DNA of 64,000 bases from [Phialemoniopsis] sp. UDSM-2020. Lineage: Eukaryota; Ascomycota; Sordariomycetes; Thyridiales; Thyridiaceae. Below are positions 1-12,137 of the stretch, piece after piece. The stretch is taken from contig JAEILZ010000002.1 in the NCBI GenBank assembly GCA_018873225.1, positions 124,001 through 188,000 on the forward strand, read 5' to 3'. The notes under the pieces are model-generated. The model was not told the origin of the DNA, searched no databases, and saw only the letters and a program-made list of their open reading frames with translations. A program made the translations under genes and the position numbers. Within the stretch, counting starts at the first letter, position 1. Each line of letters begins with the position of its first letter.

Positions 1-3000
1 TATGCAGGTCAAGAAATAGACAGAGAAGGTTTAGGAATCTGGGAATCAAGGATGTCGCCAAACTGTGGGTGAGGAGCAGTAGGTAAGGAAGGGTAAGGCC
101 GGCCAGGATGGGGTCTGGTCTGTAAGTAACGTACACCCGGAGGCGGATCCCCGTAAAGCGTGGCTGTGGACGCGCCCAAGTCGTGATTGACTATGATGGA
201 GGTGAGGGGAAAGCCAAAGGTGCCTGGGGGTGTTGTTCCAAGGCAGAAGATGTAAGGCCGACAGATAGGCACGCAATAGCGCCTTTTTCTCCGTCTGTCA
301 AGGGTGTTGGCTCAATGTGTTTGGTGTTATTGCCGGATGCCCTAGGAGTGTGAACGTGCTGAAGCCAGGGATGCCAGGGTTTAGCTCAGATGCGATGCGG
401 TGAAGAGGAGGATGTGTGCGGGGAAAAGAGAGGGACCAGGTAAGCCAGACCAGGGTAGAGGTGAGTAAGTTGCTGGGGGGGGGCAGGCCTGTATCTTTGA
501 CTAAATATATCTCAAGGAGACCAGATGCTTCATCTAAAGGATCCGTCGGTGTCGTCGCCATCAGCAGACTTCCCAGGTCCGGATGGTTACGAATGCATGT
601 GTGTGTATGTGCTTGTAGTTGAGTCCGCAGCTGGACTGGATGACATACTACTGTACTCTAGGTAAGTACTGTACATATCTACGAGGAAGGGCAGCCATGG
701 CAGTGTACACCTGAGGGCATTCGTCCCAAAAAGAATCCTTGGATCGGGGACCTGGGGTTGCCTCCTGGCCAATTGCGAGCTCGAGGCGGCGAGGTTCGTG
801 CCGTAAGGTGCTGGAACTCTGGATCAACCCGCACACCCACCTCCCTTTCCTGGGGCTCGGAGGCAGAGGCTAGGTAGATTAGATCCGTGTCTTTCTTGAT
901 CACTTGTCTCGAAGCTGCAGTGAGACGTGAGACTGAGATGGGATGTTAATGATCGGTGGGGAGGTGGGCAGTGGGGGTCAGTGTGAATGAGGTTACTGGA
1001 TTCACACAGCAAAGGCATCCTTTCTGGCTTTCAGCCCGCCCATGTTCACGCCGGGGTCAGGTCAGCACCAAGCTAAGGTCGACTGGCAGGGAACGGGCGC
1101 GTGTCTTGTGGGTGTGGGGAGGCTCTAAGGGTGGCTTGGCCTGCTGGATCCGGGTCGTGATGGTGTTGAGGGGATTCAGAAGCATGGATCATGTGGTGTG
1201 CCATGACAAACACATCAAGGCCAGAGACCAGGTCAGCTATCGCTATGACTCTGCCATGACATAAAAGTAAGGACCTGTCTTCTTTCATATTATGCAGACA
1301 GAACAAAGAGGACAGGCACTCCAAATACTGCTGTCCTCTATATCAAGAATTATTATATCGGAGATGCAGTAGAATGAAGATGGCCAGTACGGAGCAGTCC
1401 CCGGCTATCCTGGCGCCACGCCGCCGTTTGGAGCAAGCGTTTATACCATCTCAGATGGGTACACAGCTCCTGCCATACATGACGGAGGTCCATCTTTGCC
1501 CTTTCAGAGCATCGCCCACTTCTACCTGTATCAGCAGAGCAGTCCTGGAGCTGTTTGAGTGACACCACAACGGCATGCGCATGCGCGGGATGTTTCGTCT
1601 CGGTGCGGTCGCACTGGAAACGTTTGATGCCATCGGGTCGTGTCTGCAAGCCCCGGGTCTTCCGGCTACACCTGGCCGAGATTCGTGAGCCTCCGGTCTT
1701 CGATGCTGCCCTGCCTTGGGTGTAAGACAAGACACGCAGAAGGGGTGGCGGTGTGTGAGTGTGCGCTTAATGCAGCGAGACAGAGTGGATGAGGATGAAG
1801 CAGCTCAGACCAGGGTGGCGTTGAACCTCCCCCAGTGTTCCTTCGAGCAGGCTGCTGCTGCCGTAGGGAAGGGGATCCCTGTGACACCCCCCAAGTGGCC
1901 CCGTACGGTCCGCCGACTCCACCACACTAAGGCCCGCCATAGCGGGGAGCGGCACGTACCTTTAGCGGACATTTTGCGGTACGGGCACTGCAAGGTTACC
2001 TCACTGGCTGTGCTCCAAACTTGGATCGAGCATGGAGAAAGGGAATAAGAACCAGTGACCTCCATGATGATTCATCTTGTCTCCATCCCCAGACCATGAT
2101 TTCGTGTCGGCATCCTTGTCATCTTCAGCAGCCGAGACACGCAGACACTATGCATTCCCAGTGGTGTGCTGTTGCGACGCACAAGAATGAGCGTATCGCC
2201 GACTTCAACCCACTTCAGTCACTGTTGTTCAGTGCTGCTGCTGCGTGATTGCGGCTCGTCCCCGCAAGTTTGGTGATGCTTAAGGGCGCCCCCCTGCACC
2301 GGCGATCGTTTCTGCCGCAAGTGCCGCGCACGCAATGTGGGCGAGCCGGGTTGCGTCACAGGCCGATTTGCTTATCTCAACCGGGAATGCACTCGGATCT
2401 GCACTTTGCAGATCCAAGGGTCTTCCTCACGATGCTTGTCCTTCTCCACGATCTACTCATCATGGCTCCAACATTTATCTACCTACTTACTTTTGTATCA
2501 TCTTCACAAGCTTTATTTCTTCATATTCTCACCCTTTCAAAAGTTCCATCACATATCATATATCTACAAATGACCACCTCTTAAGCACTATATCCAAATA
2601 AAGAACAGAAGCTCGCTTCTCCACACGTCTCTGTGCCTTGGCAGACACCCACCCCCTACTCCAAGCATGAAGCCACTCGTGTTTGCCCCCCAGTCTAGGC
2701 CACACACCTCGTGGGAACGAGGTGGTGGCCAGTCTGCCTTGTTGTCGGATATGTTATTGAAATGTACCAGATGACTCCCTTTCACCACACCACCACGATC
2801 ACCACCACCTTGTTCTTCCCACATGCTCACTTGATCAAGTCGAGGTGCCCACTGTTGCGGGGGCTACCAATAAGTGACGACATGTCGTCCCAATATGGAC
2901 TCTGATTCAGGTAGCCGCATGAACGTGGGCTTTATTGGTGGCAGACCTCGCCCGATATTTGCTTCTCTGTCATGCTGTCCTAGGACCTGGAGAGGATGAT

Positions 3001-6000
3001 CGTTCAGTGACCCTTGGGTAAGCTCCGTGGCGACACATCCAATGCACTGGTACAGCAAGCTCGAGGAAAAGCCGGCTTGGACGGAAAGCACGCGACTATA
3101 CCAAAGTGACCCTCCTCCTATTCTATCCAGGCTTCTCCTTCTGGGCTGTACCTACCCTGAAGCTGGTGAGCATTAGTCAAAGCTTCAACCATATGCTGTC
3201 CTTCCCTCTGAACTCACTGAAACGAGGAAAGTTGAAGAAACATGCATGGACCGAACAAGGTCGGTCTCTGGCAGAAGTTCAGGATGGATATCCAATGAAG
3301 GCCTTGTTTCACACGTTGGGTCAATACTGAAGCATCACGCTACCATCCTGATGTCACTATACTTCAGTGACAATGCCCATGTCCCCTTTGACTGTTTCAG
3401 ATAAGTTGGTAAGCATCCATTCCCGAACAAGTGACCTGGATTTCTCCAAGACATACCGCCCAGGACTGCAGCTCGTCCAAGAGAAACCGCCCGAGCTTGC
3501 ATCATTGGTCACTGAAGTTGCCACCGTCGAATGTCGAAATCCCTTTACTAATCTACACGACTGATATATGTTCAGAGCCACGAGTTCAACGGGTCCTCCT
3601 AGCTAGTCGGTAAGTCGTGTACGCATTGTTCTACGTTGTCGGTGACGTATCTGAGTGCAAACAGGTTAGTCGTAGATATAGATTCAGTGCTGACCATTTC
3701 TGGCCGTAATCATTTCTCGAGCAGATCTCACTATGGTCACGAAGCCATCTCCCTGGGACCGCCGATGTAAACCTCAGGTCTCCCTCAGCACCCACCACAG
3801 CAACGGTCGGTCGTACCACTGCAGCAATCCGACCCCTATTGACTCTTCCCATTCTTCCATCTGGCTTCCCTCGGTAGTGATGACGCCAGCGCTGGTGATC
3901 TATGTGCCACAATGGGTTGACCATCGGTACTGTAGTGGTTGGTAGTCCTGCCGTCGACGCCGTGCTTCCAGCAGTAAGCTTTTCACCTGTGCGCACGCAT
4001 ACCTAGCTGTGGGTTTGAACATCGCAACTGCTTTTCTCTTACAAAATTCCCATCTTCCATGACGGATATCAACCAAGCTGAAAAGAGACATTGTATCTTT
4101 CTAGGGGGGAGCTCAAGTGGCTATCGGCATCTTGTGTGGACTACCTGAGTCCTGTCGTTCTTTAATGAGGTTCAACAGCAGACCTCCCATACTATGTGTA
4201 GTTTTGAGACACTTCAACACGGCATCCCAGTCTGAGAGCCAAGCGATATGGCTTAAACTTTGTTGTCTTCTGCCGCCAGTGAGCCTGGTCATGGGATCAA
4301 CATCCTCTCTTACACAGATGCGTCCGCTTGCTTTGGTACCAGTCCTTCGTATTAATATGTTTCTTCCCAATGGCCCGTTTCTCAGTAAGGGTTCCGGTCA
4401 GGTCGACATCGTATTAACTGCTCACAACACATAGATGGACCAAAGTGACGCACTCACCAGAAAATTTTATTCAGAGAGGAACATGATCTTATCCGAGTTC
4501 GCGAACCACTTCAATGTTGATCTCATCACGCCTAAGGAACTGAGTCAATCAGGAGTGCTCCATTGACGTATCATAGCAATGAACACACGACGAGTGGCAC
4601 TGAGTGTCCCGGGCAGTAAATACATATAGGAAAATGCGTTTCTGCATTATCCGTTGGTTATGATACACAAAAGTTGTTTGCTTTTCAGGAGGCGATCTTT
4701 GGACGGTATCCTCGTCTACCAGGCTAGAAGACATTGGGCAACCCGCAAAGCAGTGACTCGCGAAAAAAGAATCTTCAGAGAGTAGGTCAAAGTCTCGAAT
4801 CAAGATCAGTTGATATGATCTCGGCACTTTCCCTTGTTTCTTACATGCAGTCATCCAATGTCCTACATGCTGCTGTCGCCAAGTTCAAGTCATGCGACAA
4901 CACCTTCCATATCGGACCCTGTTGCCTGCCTTCGAGCCTCACAAATGCGAGAAGGATGACTGACATCATCTATGAGCTCCAGCTTCTAAGAACTGAGACA
5001 GTGGATAGATATTCCCAGGAGGATATGCGAGGTTCGCTGACCACCTTGCACAAGGGATACGAGCAAAGCCCGAGAAACCCGAGGTTCTGAATGCAAGATC
5101 GAGCGAGTACTTGTGGATTCTAGCTTGTCGACTAATGTGAAGGCCATCCCATAGTCATCAACAATCACGACAAAGACGGATTGGTCAGGAGTGCGGAATG
5201 CAACCAAACCCGGCTGACAGAAGGAAGTCTTTCGCCTAGATCACTAGAACGCCAAGTCTCTTAGATGCAGATAAGGCTACCGAATCTTGTACACCTGCTC
5301 CTGGTATTTATGAGGTTGGCCTACCGCTTACCTTTGCACGTGAATTCCCTCTTCAAGCTTGTTGGGACGAATGAATGCTATACTGTGGGTGGGCGCTGGC
5401 ACTCGAAACCGTGGGTGGCGAGCAAAATGAATGCCCCTCTAAGTCTGACAGGGCGATTGTACTTGTTTGAGCCGATTTCAGGCTTCAATGCGGAAGCTTC
5501 AGGGTCGTAGTTCTGGCTCTGACTCAATCTGCGCATCGTTGTTGTACGTGCCATGATCGAGACCTGTTGAGCGTCTACCAACCCCCGTTTTCTCGCCTCT
5601 CCTACCGGTATATATCCAAGTAGCGCGTTTCAGCGGTGTCGTCCGAGCATTCACATATCGAGACAGTCTGGTGCGAGCTCGATCACATCGGCACGGCGGG
5701 CATTCGCGCTTGTTTGCATCGCGGCTTCGAGAAATCTTAGGTACACCGGGCCGATCCAGCCCCGGTCATCCAAATAAGGGGCCCTCATAAGAATGGAAGG
5801 GTCTCGACCCGGTTGTGTGGTACACAAAGTTACAAGCTCAATGCGGCTCAACACGCGGCTGGGGGCCAACCATGGGCAACCAGGCCGGCTACTGCATGCT
5901 GACGTCGTGGGCTTTGTCAACTCTTGCTGGCGCTCTTGTGGCTATTAAACAGCCAATTTTGGTAGTTATCTCGGCTCAGTACATATGGCAAGATCAAAGT

Positions 6001-6240
6001 CCATTAGACTGACCAAGGTAGATCAGGCTCGACTTCCTGACTCCTCTCATGATGTTGTTTGAACGGGGACTAAGAACGGGGATTGATGCCAGGAGTGGAG
6101 TGACATCCAAAAAAACGGGGATGGGCTGGAGCTTGGCGCGTCAGGTGGTCTGTGCGAGGGCTGGCCTGAACCAGCAAAGGTCCAGCTTCCCAGCCAAAGC
6201 TGGTTTTTATTTAAGTAGCCGGGAGCACCTGCCCTCTCAG
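1..6240. other. gene-poor stretch
   Basis: No long open frame, recognisable domain or convincing spliced gene is visible on either strand. The open frames are short (under about 130 codons), mostly lack an ATG and show no family motif. Base composition is mixed rather than AT-collapsed, so there is no obvious repeat-induced mutation signature. A weak retroelement-like fragment is listed separately. The stretch could be an old degraded mobile-element region, a long promoter or a non-coding transcript; the sequence alone does not decide. Confidence 0.5.
4986..5207 (-). pseudogene. possible decayed Ty1/copia reverse-transcriptase fragment
   Basis: One 73-codon frame on the minus strand reads DQSVFVVIVDDYGMAF near its start and LLGISIH about 45 residues later. 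In Ty1/copia reverse transcriptases a D-x-S-[LV]-F stretch and a [YV]VDD box are followed by an FLGI[EH]I box, so order and rough spacing fit. The frame is short, stops occur on both sides, and no clean RNase H or integrase partner could be assembled. Chance resemblance is a real alternative. Confidence 0.2.
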
Positions 6241-7084
6241 TGAGCTACCCCTCTCCACTGAACCAGGAAGTCACCACTCACACCAAGTACCTGACTCTGC
6301 CTTTTCTACCCACTTCAGAGGTACACTCTTCACCCTACCTCACGCTCAAGATACTTTCACCTCGAGTACCCCAGCTCACAACATACAAGTCATTTTCTCC
6401 CCCAGACCAAGCTGTGTCTGTCTGTGTTTCTGTCTCTCTCTCTTGCCTTGTCGCGAGTCGCATGAGCCACCCAGACAAAGAAAGAGCCGAGAACATCAAC
6501 ATCACCGCCGCCGCTTCAGACAACCTCGCCCGATCCGGCCCTTTCAACGCGACAAACGCCAATCCCTCGGCCACGCGACGGATCCAATTGAACAAAGACA
6601 ACTCTACCTTTCTGTACCTACCTCTTGTCAGCTAGCAAGTCCAACTAGATCTTGAAGCATTTCCTTGCGCCGCCGTTGTCCGCCTCCTTCGATCCCGACT
6701 TTCAGCGACAACTGACGAAGAAAATCATCCGCCCTGCCATGGGAATGACAAGCTGCCCACGCGCTCCCTTCGTCATCCCCTCCACATCGCAACTGCCGCC
6801 GTCCTCCTAAGCATCTGAACGCTTGGGAGTCCCCTTTCCCTTGGTGAGTCCGACTCTGCAACTTGCGCATCTACCTATCCTGAATCCTCTTGTTTGTCAC
6901 GATGCACACATATATATACCTTTGGCCGGGCAAGCAAACATCACCACCACCCTGACAAGAGCATTTTGGGCGCCTCTCAATCAATATCATTGCCGTTTGC
7001 ATCTACCTTTTACACCACCCATACTAGACCTTCTTTCATAGCTGCATACCCTCTTTCCCTATATCTTATTGTCTGCATCTTACC
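6241..7084 (+). promoter_or_regulatory. FCP1 upstream region and leader
   Basis: The 0.8 kb before FCP1 is rich in CT tracts (for example around 6410-6447), as is usual for fungal core promoters and leaders. It contains upstream ATGs that open short frames: 57 codons at 6462-6635 and 24 codons at 6739-6813. A GTGAGT at 6844 and a TTTCATAG ending at 7041 could bound a leader intron. If the transcript starts upstream, these small frames would lie in the 5' UTR. No TATA box is evident. Confidence 0.4.
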
Positions 7085-9787
7085 ATGCCTCCGCGCTCCT
7101 GGCTAACAATGGCGCTGCCCTCCACAGGCGACACCGCGCTCGAGCGCAGACTTGCCTCCCTCTCCATTCGAACCCGCTACCGGCGAGACCCAGACACCGC
7201 CATGGCCGGAGGCAAAAAGGGCGAGAAGCTCCTCACCCTCGGCTCCCGCCTCAAATACCCTGTCAAGATCACCAAGCTCTACAAGAACGCGGGTGACAAG
7301 GTTAAGAGGCAGGAGCCCGTATTGCAGTATTCTTTTCAATGGAAAAAGGAGCTGCACAACAAGGATACCGGCGAGCTGGAATCCCAGGAGCTGACCAGTC
7401 TCGCCGAATGGAACGCCCCAGAAGACGGCCAGCTTATCACCTGGCACCTTCACAACGGCCAGATCGTCAACTATGATTGCCCTTGCATAACGGTCGAGGA
7501 AGCCTGTACCCATGAAATCCAGTTTCAGGGCCTCTGCGCTTTGTGCGGCAAGGACATGAACGAGGTCAACTGGGCAAACGAGCACCGTGACACCGAACGT
7601 GCACCCATAAACATGACACACGACCAGACTAGCCTGACGGTCAGTCAGATGGCCGCGGCCAAGGCAGAGAACGAGCTGCAGAGGAGGTTAATACAGGAAC
7701 GCAAGCTGAGCCTCGTTGTCGATCTCGACCAGACCATCATCCACGCCTGCATCGAGCCCACAGTCGGCGAGTGGCAGCGTGACCCCTCAAATCCGAACCA
7801 CGATGCCGTCAAGGACGTCAAGAGCTTCCAGCTCGACGACGGCCCCCGAGGCCTGGCTAGTGGCTGCTGGTACTACATCAAGATGCGACCGGGTCTTCAC
7901 GACTTCCTTAAGCGGGTTGCCGAGAAGTTCGAGCTGCACGTCTACACGATGGGCACTCGCGCCTACGCCATGAACGTCGCCAAGCTGGTCGACCCCGACC
8001 AGGCGCTCTTTGCCAATCGCGTCATCAGCCGCGACGAGAATGGCAGCATGACCGCAAAATCCCTCCAACGCATTTTCCCCGTCAGCACCAACATGGTCGT
8101 CATCATTGATGACCGTGCCGACGTCTGGCCGCGCAACCGACCTAATCTCATCAAAGTCACACCCTACGATTTCTTCAAGGGCATTGGAGACATCAACTCG
8201 AGTTTCCTTCCAAAGCGAGAGGACCTCCTCAATGCCGCACCTGCCACCGCATCACCACCCGCGGCGAATGGTGCCCAGAAGCAGGCCGCTCCCGAGGCCG
8301 CGGCTGCTAACGGCGCCAGCCCGGACAAGATGTCGGCTCTCGAAGAATTAGCCAGAATGAGCGGCGGCGACGACAGCATGCTCATCCAAAAGCAAACCGA
8401 GGAACAGGAGCGGACCCTTGAGAAGCAGATCAAGGATCGGCCTCTCGCACACCTGCAAGCGGAGCTCGACAAAGAAGATTCTGAAGCTACCCCTTCCCCA
8501 ACCCCTGAGCAGAACGGCGAGCAGCCTCAAGAAGCAACCCCCACTCAGCGACACCATCTTCTGCTCGACAACGATCAGGAGCTAGCCTTCCTCGAGAGGC
8601 ACCTGCTTGGCCTGCACGAGACCTTTTACGAGGTTTACGACGCTCAGAACCAAGGAAGGAGCCCCCGTGATATGCCACTGGTCCCTGATGTCGGCGTCGT
8701 CCTCGACAAGCTCAAGGCCAAGGTCCTGAAGGGGACCTCGATTGTTCTCTCAGGTCTCGTCCCGCTGGGCATTGACGTGAGAATGTCCGAGATTGGCCTG
8801 CAGGTGCAGAGCTTCGGCGCGTCTCTCCACACACGAGTGGGAAAGAACATCACACACTTGATCATCAGCAGTGACCGGCCGAGGACGGCCAAAGTACGAC
8901 AGGCGGCGCAGATTCCCAGCATCAAGATTGTCAATCAAAACTGGCTAGCAGACTCGCTAAGCCAGTGGACCAAGCTAGACGAGACGCCGTACCTGGTGAG
9001 TTTCGCTACCACTATTCTCCCCATTGCATCTATCCATGCTAACTATCATATCCAGATTGACGTACACCCAGCCGATCGTGCTAGAGGAGCCGCTGGTGCT
9101 GCGACAAATGAAAACACCGACGCTGAGACCATCTCGGACGCCGATAGCGACGACGCCGGCAGCAACAAGTTCAGGATCTTCGTCTCGGACCCGTCTGGGC
9201 GGATGGATGAGGGAGATGATGACGAAGATGCCGAAGATGGTGACGACGACGATGATGGCGAAGACGAGGAGGAGGAGCGGGAGCTAGATGAAGCCAATAG
9301 CCCCATGGACGACCTCAAGACCTTTGACTGGGCCGATGCCGACGCCGAACTGGCCGAGTTCCTTGCGGACGACGACGAGTCAGAGATGGACAGTGAGGCA
9401 GATGGTGAAGGTGACACGACGCTCTCGGCCGGTGGCACAAAGAGGAAGCACGAGGAAGATAGCGAATCCGACAGCGGTGGACCACGGACGGAGAGTCTGA
9501 TGGCCAAGAAGCAGCGGATCGCCCGGAATCGCGGCACGTCCGGACTACGAGAGGTACAGACTCCAGGTGGCGGGGACGGTACCACCAGTAACGGTGGCGA
9601 GGGCAGTTTACCAACGCCGCGTATCAACGGCGACGACGACGTCGACCTGCTCAAGCAAAAAGCAGGCATGATCGTGGCCGACAATGCCCAAGACATTGAC
9701 GACGCGCAGCTCGAGGCGGACCTCATGGCGGAGCTGGAAGCCGACGAGGCCGAGTTCGAAGCGGCAGCGGCGGCCGAGAAGAGCTAG
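7085..9787 (+). CDS. FCP1: RNA polymerase II CTD phosphatase FCP1
   Basis: Removes phosphate from the heptad repeats of the Rpb1 C-terminal domain so that RNA polymerase II can recycle; acts in the nucleus. The model is exons 7085-8995 and 9056-9787 (880 residues). The 60-nt intron has GTGAGT/CCAG borders and is a multiple of three without a stop, so unspliced RNA would still be open. The phosphatase signature DLDQT lies at residues 213-217 (DxDxT; first Asp is the nucleophile). A BRCT domain spans about 547-637, followed by a long Asp/Glu-rich tail. An N-terminal biotinyl-lipoyl-like segment precedes the catalytic domain, as in other fungal FCP1 proteins. The start at 7085 is the first in-frame ATG; an alternative at 7202 (residue 40) is close to where homologues usually align. 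Confidence 0.95.
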   Translation: MPPRSWLTMALPSTGDTALERRLASLSIRTRYRRDPDTAMAGGKKGEKLLTLGSRLKYPVKITKLYKNAGDKVKRQEPVLQYSFQWKKELHNKDTGELESQELTSLAEWNAPEDGQLITWHLHNGQIVNYDCPCITVEEACTHEIQFQGLCALCGKDMNEVNWANEHRDTERAPINMTHDQTSLTVSQMAAAKAENELQRRLIQERKLSLVVDLDQTIIHACIEPTVGEWQRDPSNPNHDAVKDVKSFQLDDGPRGLASGCWYYIKMRPGLHDFLKRVAEKFELHVYTMGTRAYAMNVAKLVDPDQALFANRVISRDENGSMTAKSLQRIFPVSTNMVVIIDDRADVWPRNRPNLIKVTPYDFFKGIGDINSSFLPKREDLLNAAPATASPPAANGAQKQAAPEAAAANGASPDKMSALEELARMSGGDDSMLIQKQTEEQERTLEKQIKDRPLAHLQAELDKEDSEATPSPTPEQNGEQPQEATPTQRHHLLLDNDQELAFLERHLLGLHETFYEVYDAQNQGRSPRDMPLVPDVGVVLDKLKAKVLKGTSIVLSGLVPLGIDVRMSEIGLQVQSFGASLHTRVGKNITHLIISSDRPRTAKVRQAAQIPSIKIVNQNWLADSLSQWTKLDETPYLVSFATTILPIASIHANYHIQIDVHPADRARGAAGAATNENTDAETISDADSDDAGSNKFRIFVSDPSGRMDEGDDDEDAEDGDDDDDGEDEEEERELDEANSPMDDLKTFDWADADAELAEFLADDDESEMDSEADGEGDTTLSAGGTKRKHEEDSESDSGGPRTESLMAKKQRIARNRGTSGLREVQTPGGGDGTTSNGGEGSLPTPRINGDDDVDLLKQKAGMIVADNAQDIDDAQLEADLMAELEADEAEFEAAAAAEKS

Positions 9788-10864
9788 GAGAAGCTCTCGC
9801 GGGTGCTGCCGATGGACGTGATGCGCGGGACGTGCTTCTTTTGATGCATGGCGACCTCGCGGATATACCTAGAGTCGCAGGGCCGGTGGTGTCTTGTTAG
9901 CCAGGGCGTTTTACCTCGAGTCTTTTGATAACATGGCGAAAGCAAAGCAAAGCACAGCGGTGGCCGGGACTGCTTCTTTCATGGGCCGGCGGAGTTTGCT
10001 GTACTGCTCTTTTTTACCTGGTGTTTTGTGTGTTTTGGGCACGAGAGGGCGGTCCTTGTACACGATACCCTCCGACTTGCGTGGGGACAAAGAGGCAGAG
10101 AGAGAGAGAGGATTTCATCATGGAACGGCGTTTTATTGATGCTGCTGCCGGTGTCAAGTCATACAGACAGGCATGGAAGGGGTGCCCTCGATTGGGCGCC
10201 TTACCTTGTAAACAAGTACAGAAATGAATGATGGCATGAATAAAATACAATACAAATCATGAACTGAAAAAAACTTGTGTCTTGGTTTTTTGTGATGCTG
10301 GTAATCGAAATGTTGATAATGTTTATGTAGTAAACATGGTATTTAAATAAATTACAAGACCATTAAATATCAAAACATTGTTCGGTGCCCTGTGACCCTT
10401 TCACCTTATTAAGGCGGGATCAAAATGTAAATATCTATACAGTATCCTTGTATCTCACTTACAGAGAGGTGTATACATCGCGAGTTGACTCCATTGGATG
10501 CGCAAGAGGCATCTTTGACATTGAGACAACGGTGTTGATGCCCATTTTGGGTGTGGAGACGACATCTCTGGCTTGACTTACATAATCCTGGCCCGATTCT
10601 GAACCAATCAGACAGCCCAGGTTTGCAAAACAATTGTGGGCCCTCATCGAAAGCTCCAACGACCGGGCCACTTTCGCTTTTGCCGACGACGAGCGAGCAG
10701 ACGAGACAAGAGGACCACTCACTCAATTGACGACGACAACTTCCCCATTTCCCGCGAAGACCGAAGAGATCGGCGGGTTACCTACGACAGCGACCAGACC
10801 CTCGCTCGCTAGAACACAGACTTTCCAATTGGAACGAGGTCCCGCGCGACCGACAACAGTCATC
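9788..10864. other. intergenic region FCP1 / NDUFA13
   Basis: Contains the FCP1 3' region, a (GA)n run near 10097-10111, an AT-rich stretch at about 10230-10380 and the promoter of the next gene. No coding signal is seen. Confidence 0.5.
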
Positions 10865-11725
10865 ATGCCGCAGGACATGCCGCCCGTTGGCGGCTACAGT
10901 GCTGTGCAGTACAAGGTGAGCTCATACTATGCGATTGGCGGTGCTGTTAGAGTGGTGTCTTTGAAGATGGTGAAGAGGTGGGATCGAGAGGGGTGGGCGA
11001 TGGAGGAGGGGAGGGCATGCATGGGGTAGACTTGGGACTTCCGATTCACCACACGACGGCGACACTACGCGGTTGCAGCCAAAGCAATTGAGCGTTGAGC
11101 GGCAGGGAAAGAGAAGGAGCCCCAAGACTGCAAATGCGCATGCATGCATATCCGGATTGGCTGGTGCCCGCCCTCTTGAGCTCTAGCGGGAGTGTGCTGG
11201 CTCGAGATGCGGCATGGAGACTAGGAAGGGAGATAAAATCACGGAGGATGCAATCTGGAGACACCACCGCATCGCGAAGGGGGCACAGACATTACAGGAC
11301 AAAAAGCTAACCTTCTGTTTCTCACCACCGCAGCGCCACCTCCCCGCCCGCGGCTTCCGCCCCGCCGCCCTCCTCCTGGGCGCCGGCCTCGTCATGGGTT
11401 TCGGCTGGTACAAGCTGACCCTCGGCATCCGGGAGCAAAAGTACGTCCTTTCTCAATCTCTTCTGGACAAGACGAACAATAAAGACGAGGAAAGAAGGAA
11501 ACTGACAGAAGATGAAAATACAGTGAGCTCGCGCGTGAAAAGATGTGGTCGCGCATCCACCTGATCCCGCTGCTGCAGGCCGAGGAGGACCGCGACCTCG
11601 TGCGGCGGCACCTCGCCGACCAGGCCCGCGAGAAGGAGCTCGTCGGCGAGAACATGAAGGTCTACAACTCGGACCGGTACGTCCGGCCCACGTTTGCCGT
11701 CACCCCCAAGGACGTGACCAAGTAA
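10865..11725 (+). CDS. NDUFA13: NADH dehydrogenase (complex I) subunit NDUFA13/GRIM-19
   Basis: Accessory subunit of mitochondrial complex I in the inner membrane. Three exons (10865-10915, 11334-11440, 11524-11725) join in frame to 119 residues. The start MPQDMPPVGGY and the following RGF segment match the family. One membrane helix lies at about residues 24-45 (ALLLGAGLVMGFGWY), followed by a charged matrix or intermembrane tail rich in Glu and Arg (LIPLLQAEEDRD). Length agrees with fungal orthologues of about 120 residues. The first intron is long (418 nt) for such a small gene. The gene converges on condensin subunit 1, with about 410 bp between the stops. Confidence 0.9.
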
Positions 11726-12137
11726 AGGTGGTGGAGAAGAGAGAGAAAGAGGGGAGAGAAAGGGAAAGACAAGGAGGAAGAGCAGGAGGCTGGGTTGGTA
11801 TCCTCTTGGCCGTGAGAAGAGCCTGGGCCTTGGAACCACGGCCGGTGCTGGCTGAGGGAAGCATTTGTAAACACTGTACATAAGCATGTGATGTGTCGAG
11901 AGAAAGTGCGGCGAGATAGACTGGCAATGAATCAGTTTCACATCATTTTGGGCTGAATCGTTACTCTCATATTCTCGCAGAAACACCACTAGGCAAATAC
12001 AAAATAGAAAGCCGCACTCCCAACACGACGCCCTATTCCCAACCTGATCCCAGCGCGTATCCGTTTCGACATTAATGATATGTATGTACACAAAAGAAGA
12101 GACCAAACAAGCACGGATGATGTATGACAACGCCTCA
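11726..12137. other. convergent intergenic region
   Basis: Separates the stop codons of NDUFA13 (plus) and condensin subunit 1 (minus). It begins with a purine-rich run (GAGAGAAAGAGG type, about 11728-11785). No coding signal is seen. Confidence 0.5.

Noticed and set aside
1..6240. tRNA or 5S genes in the gene-poor stretch
   Set aside because: No convincing internal A and B box pair or cloverleaf could be recognised by eye.
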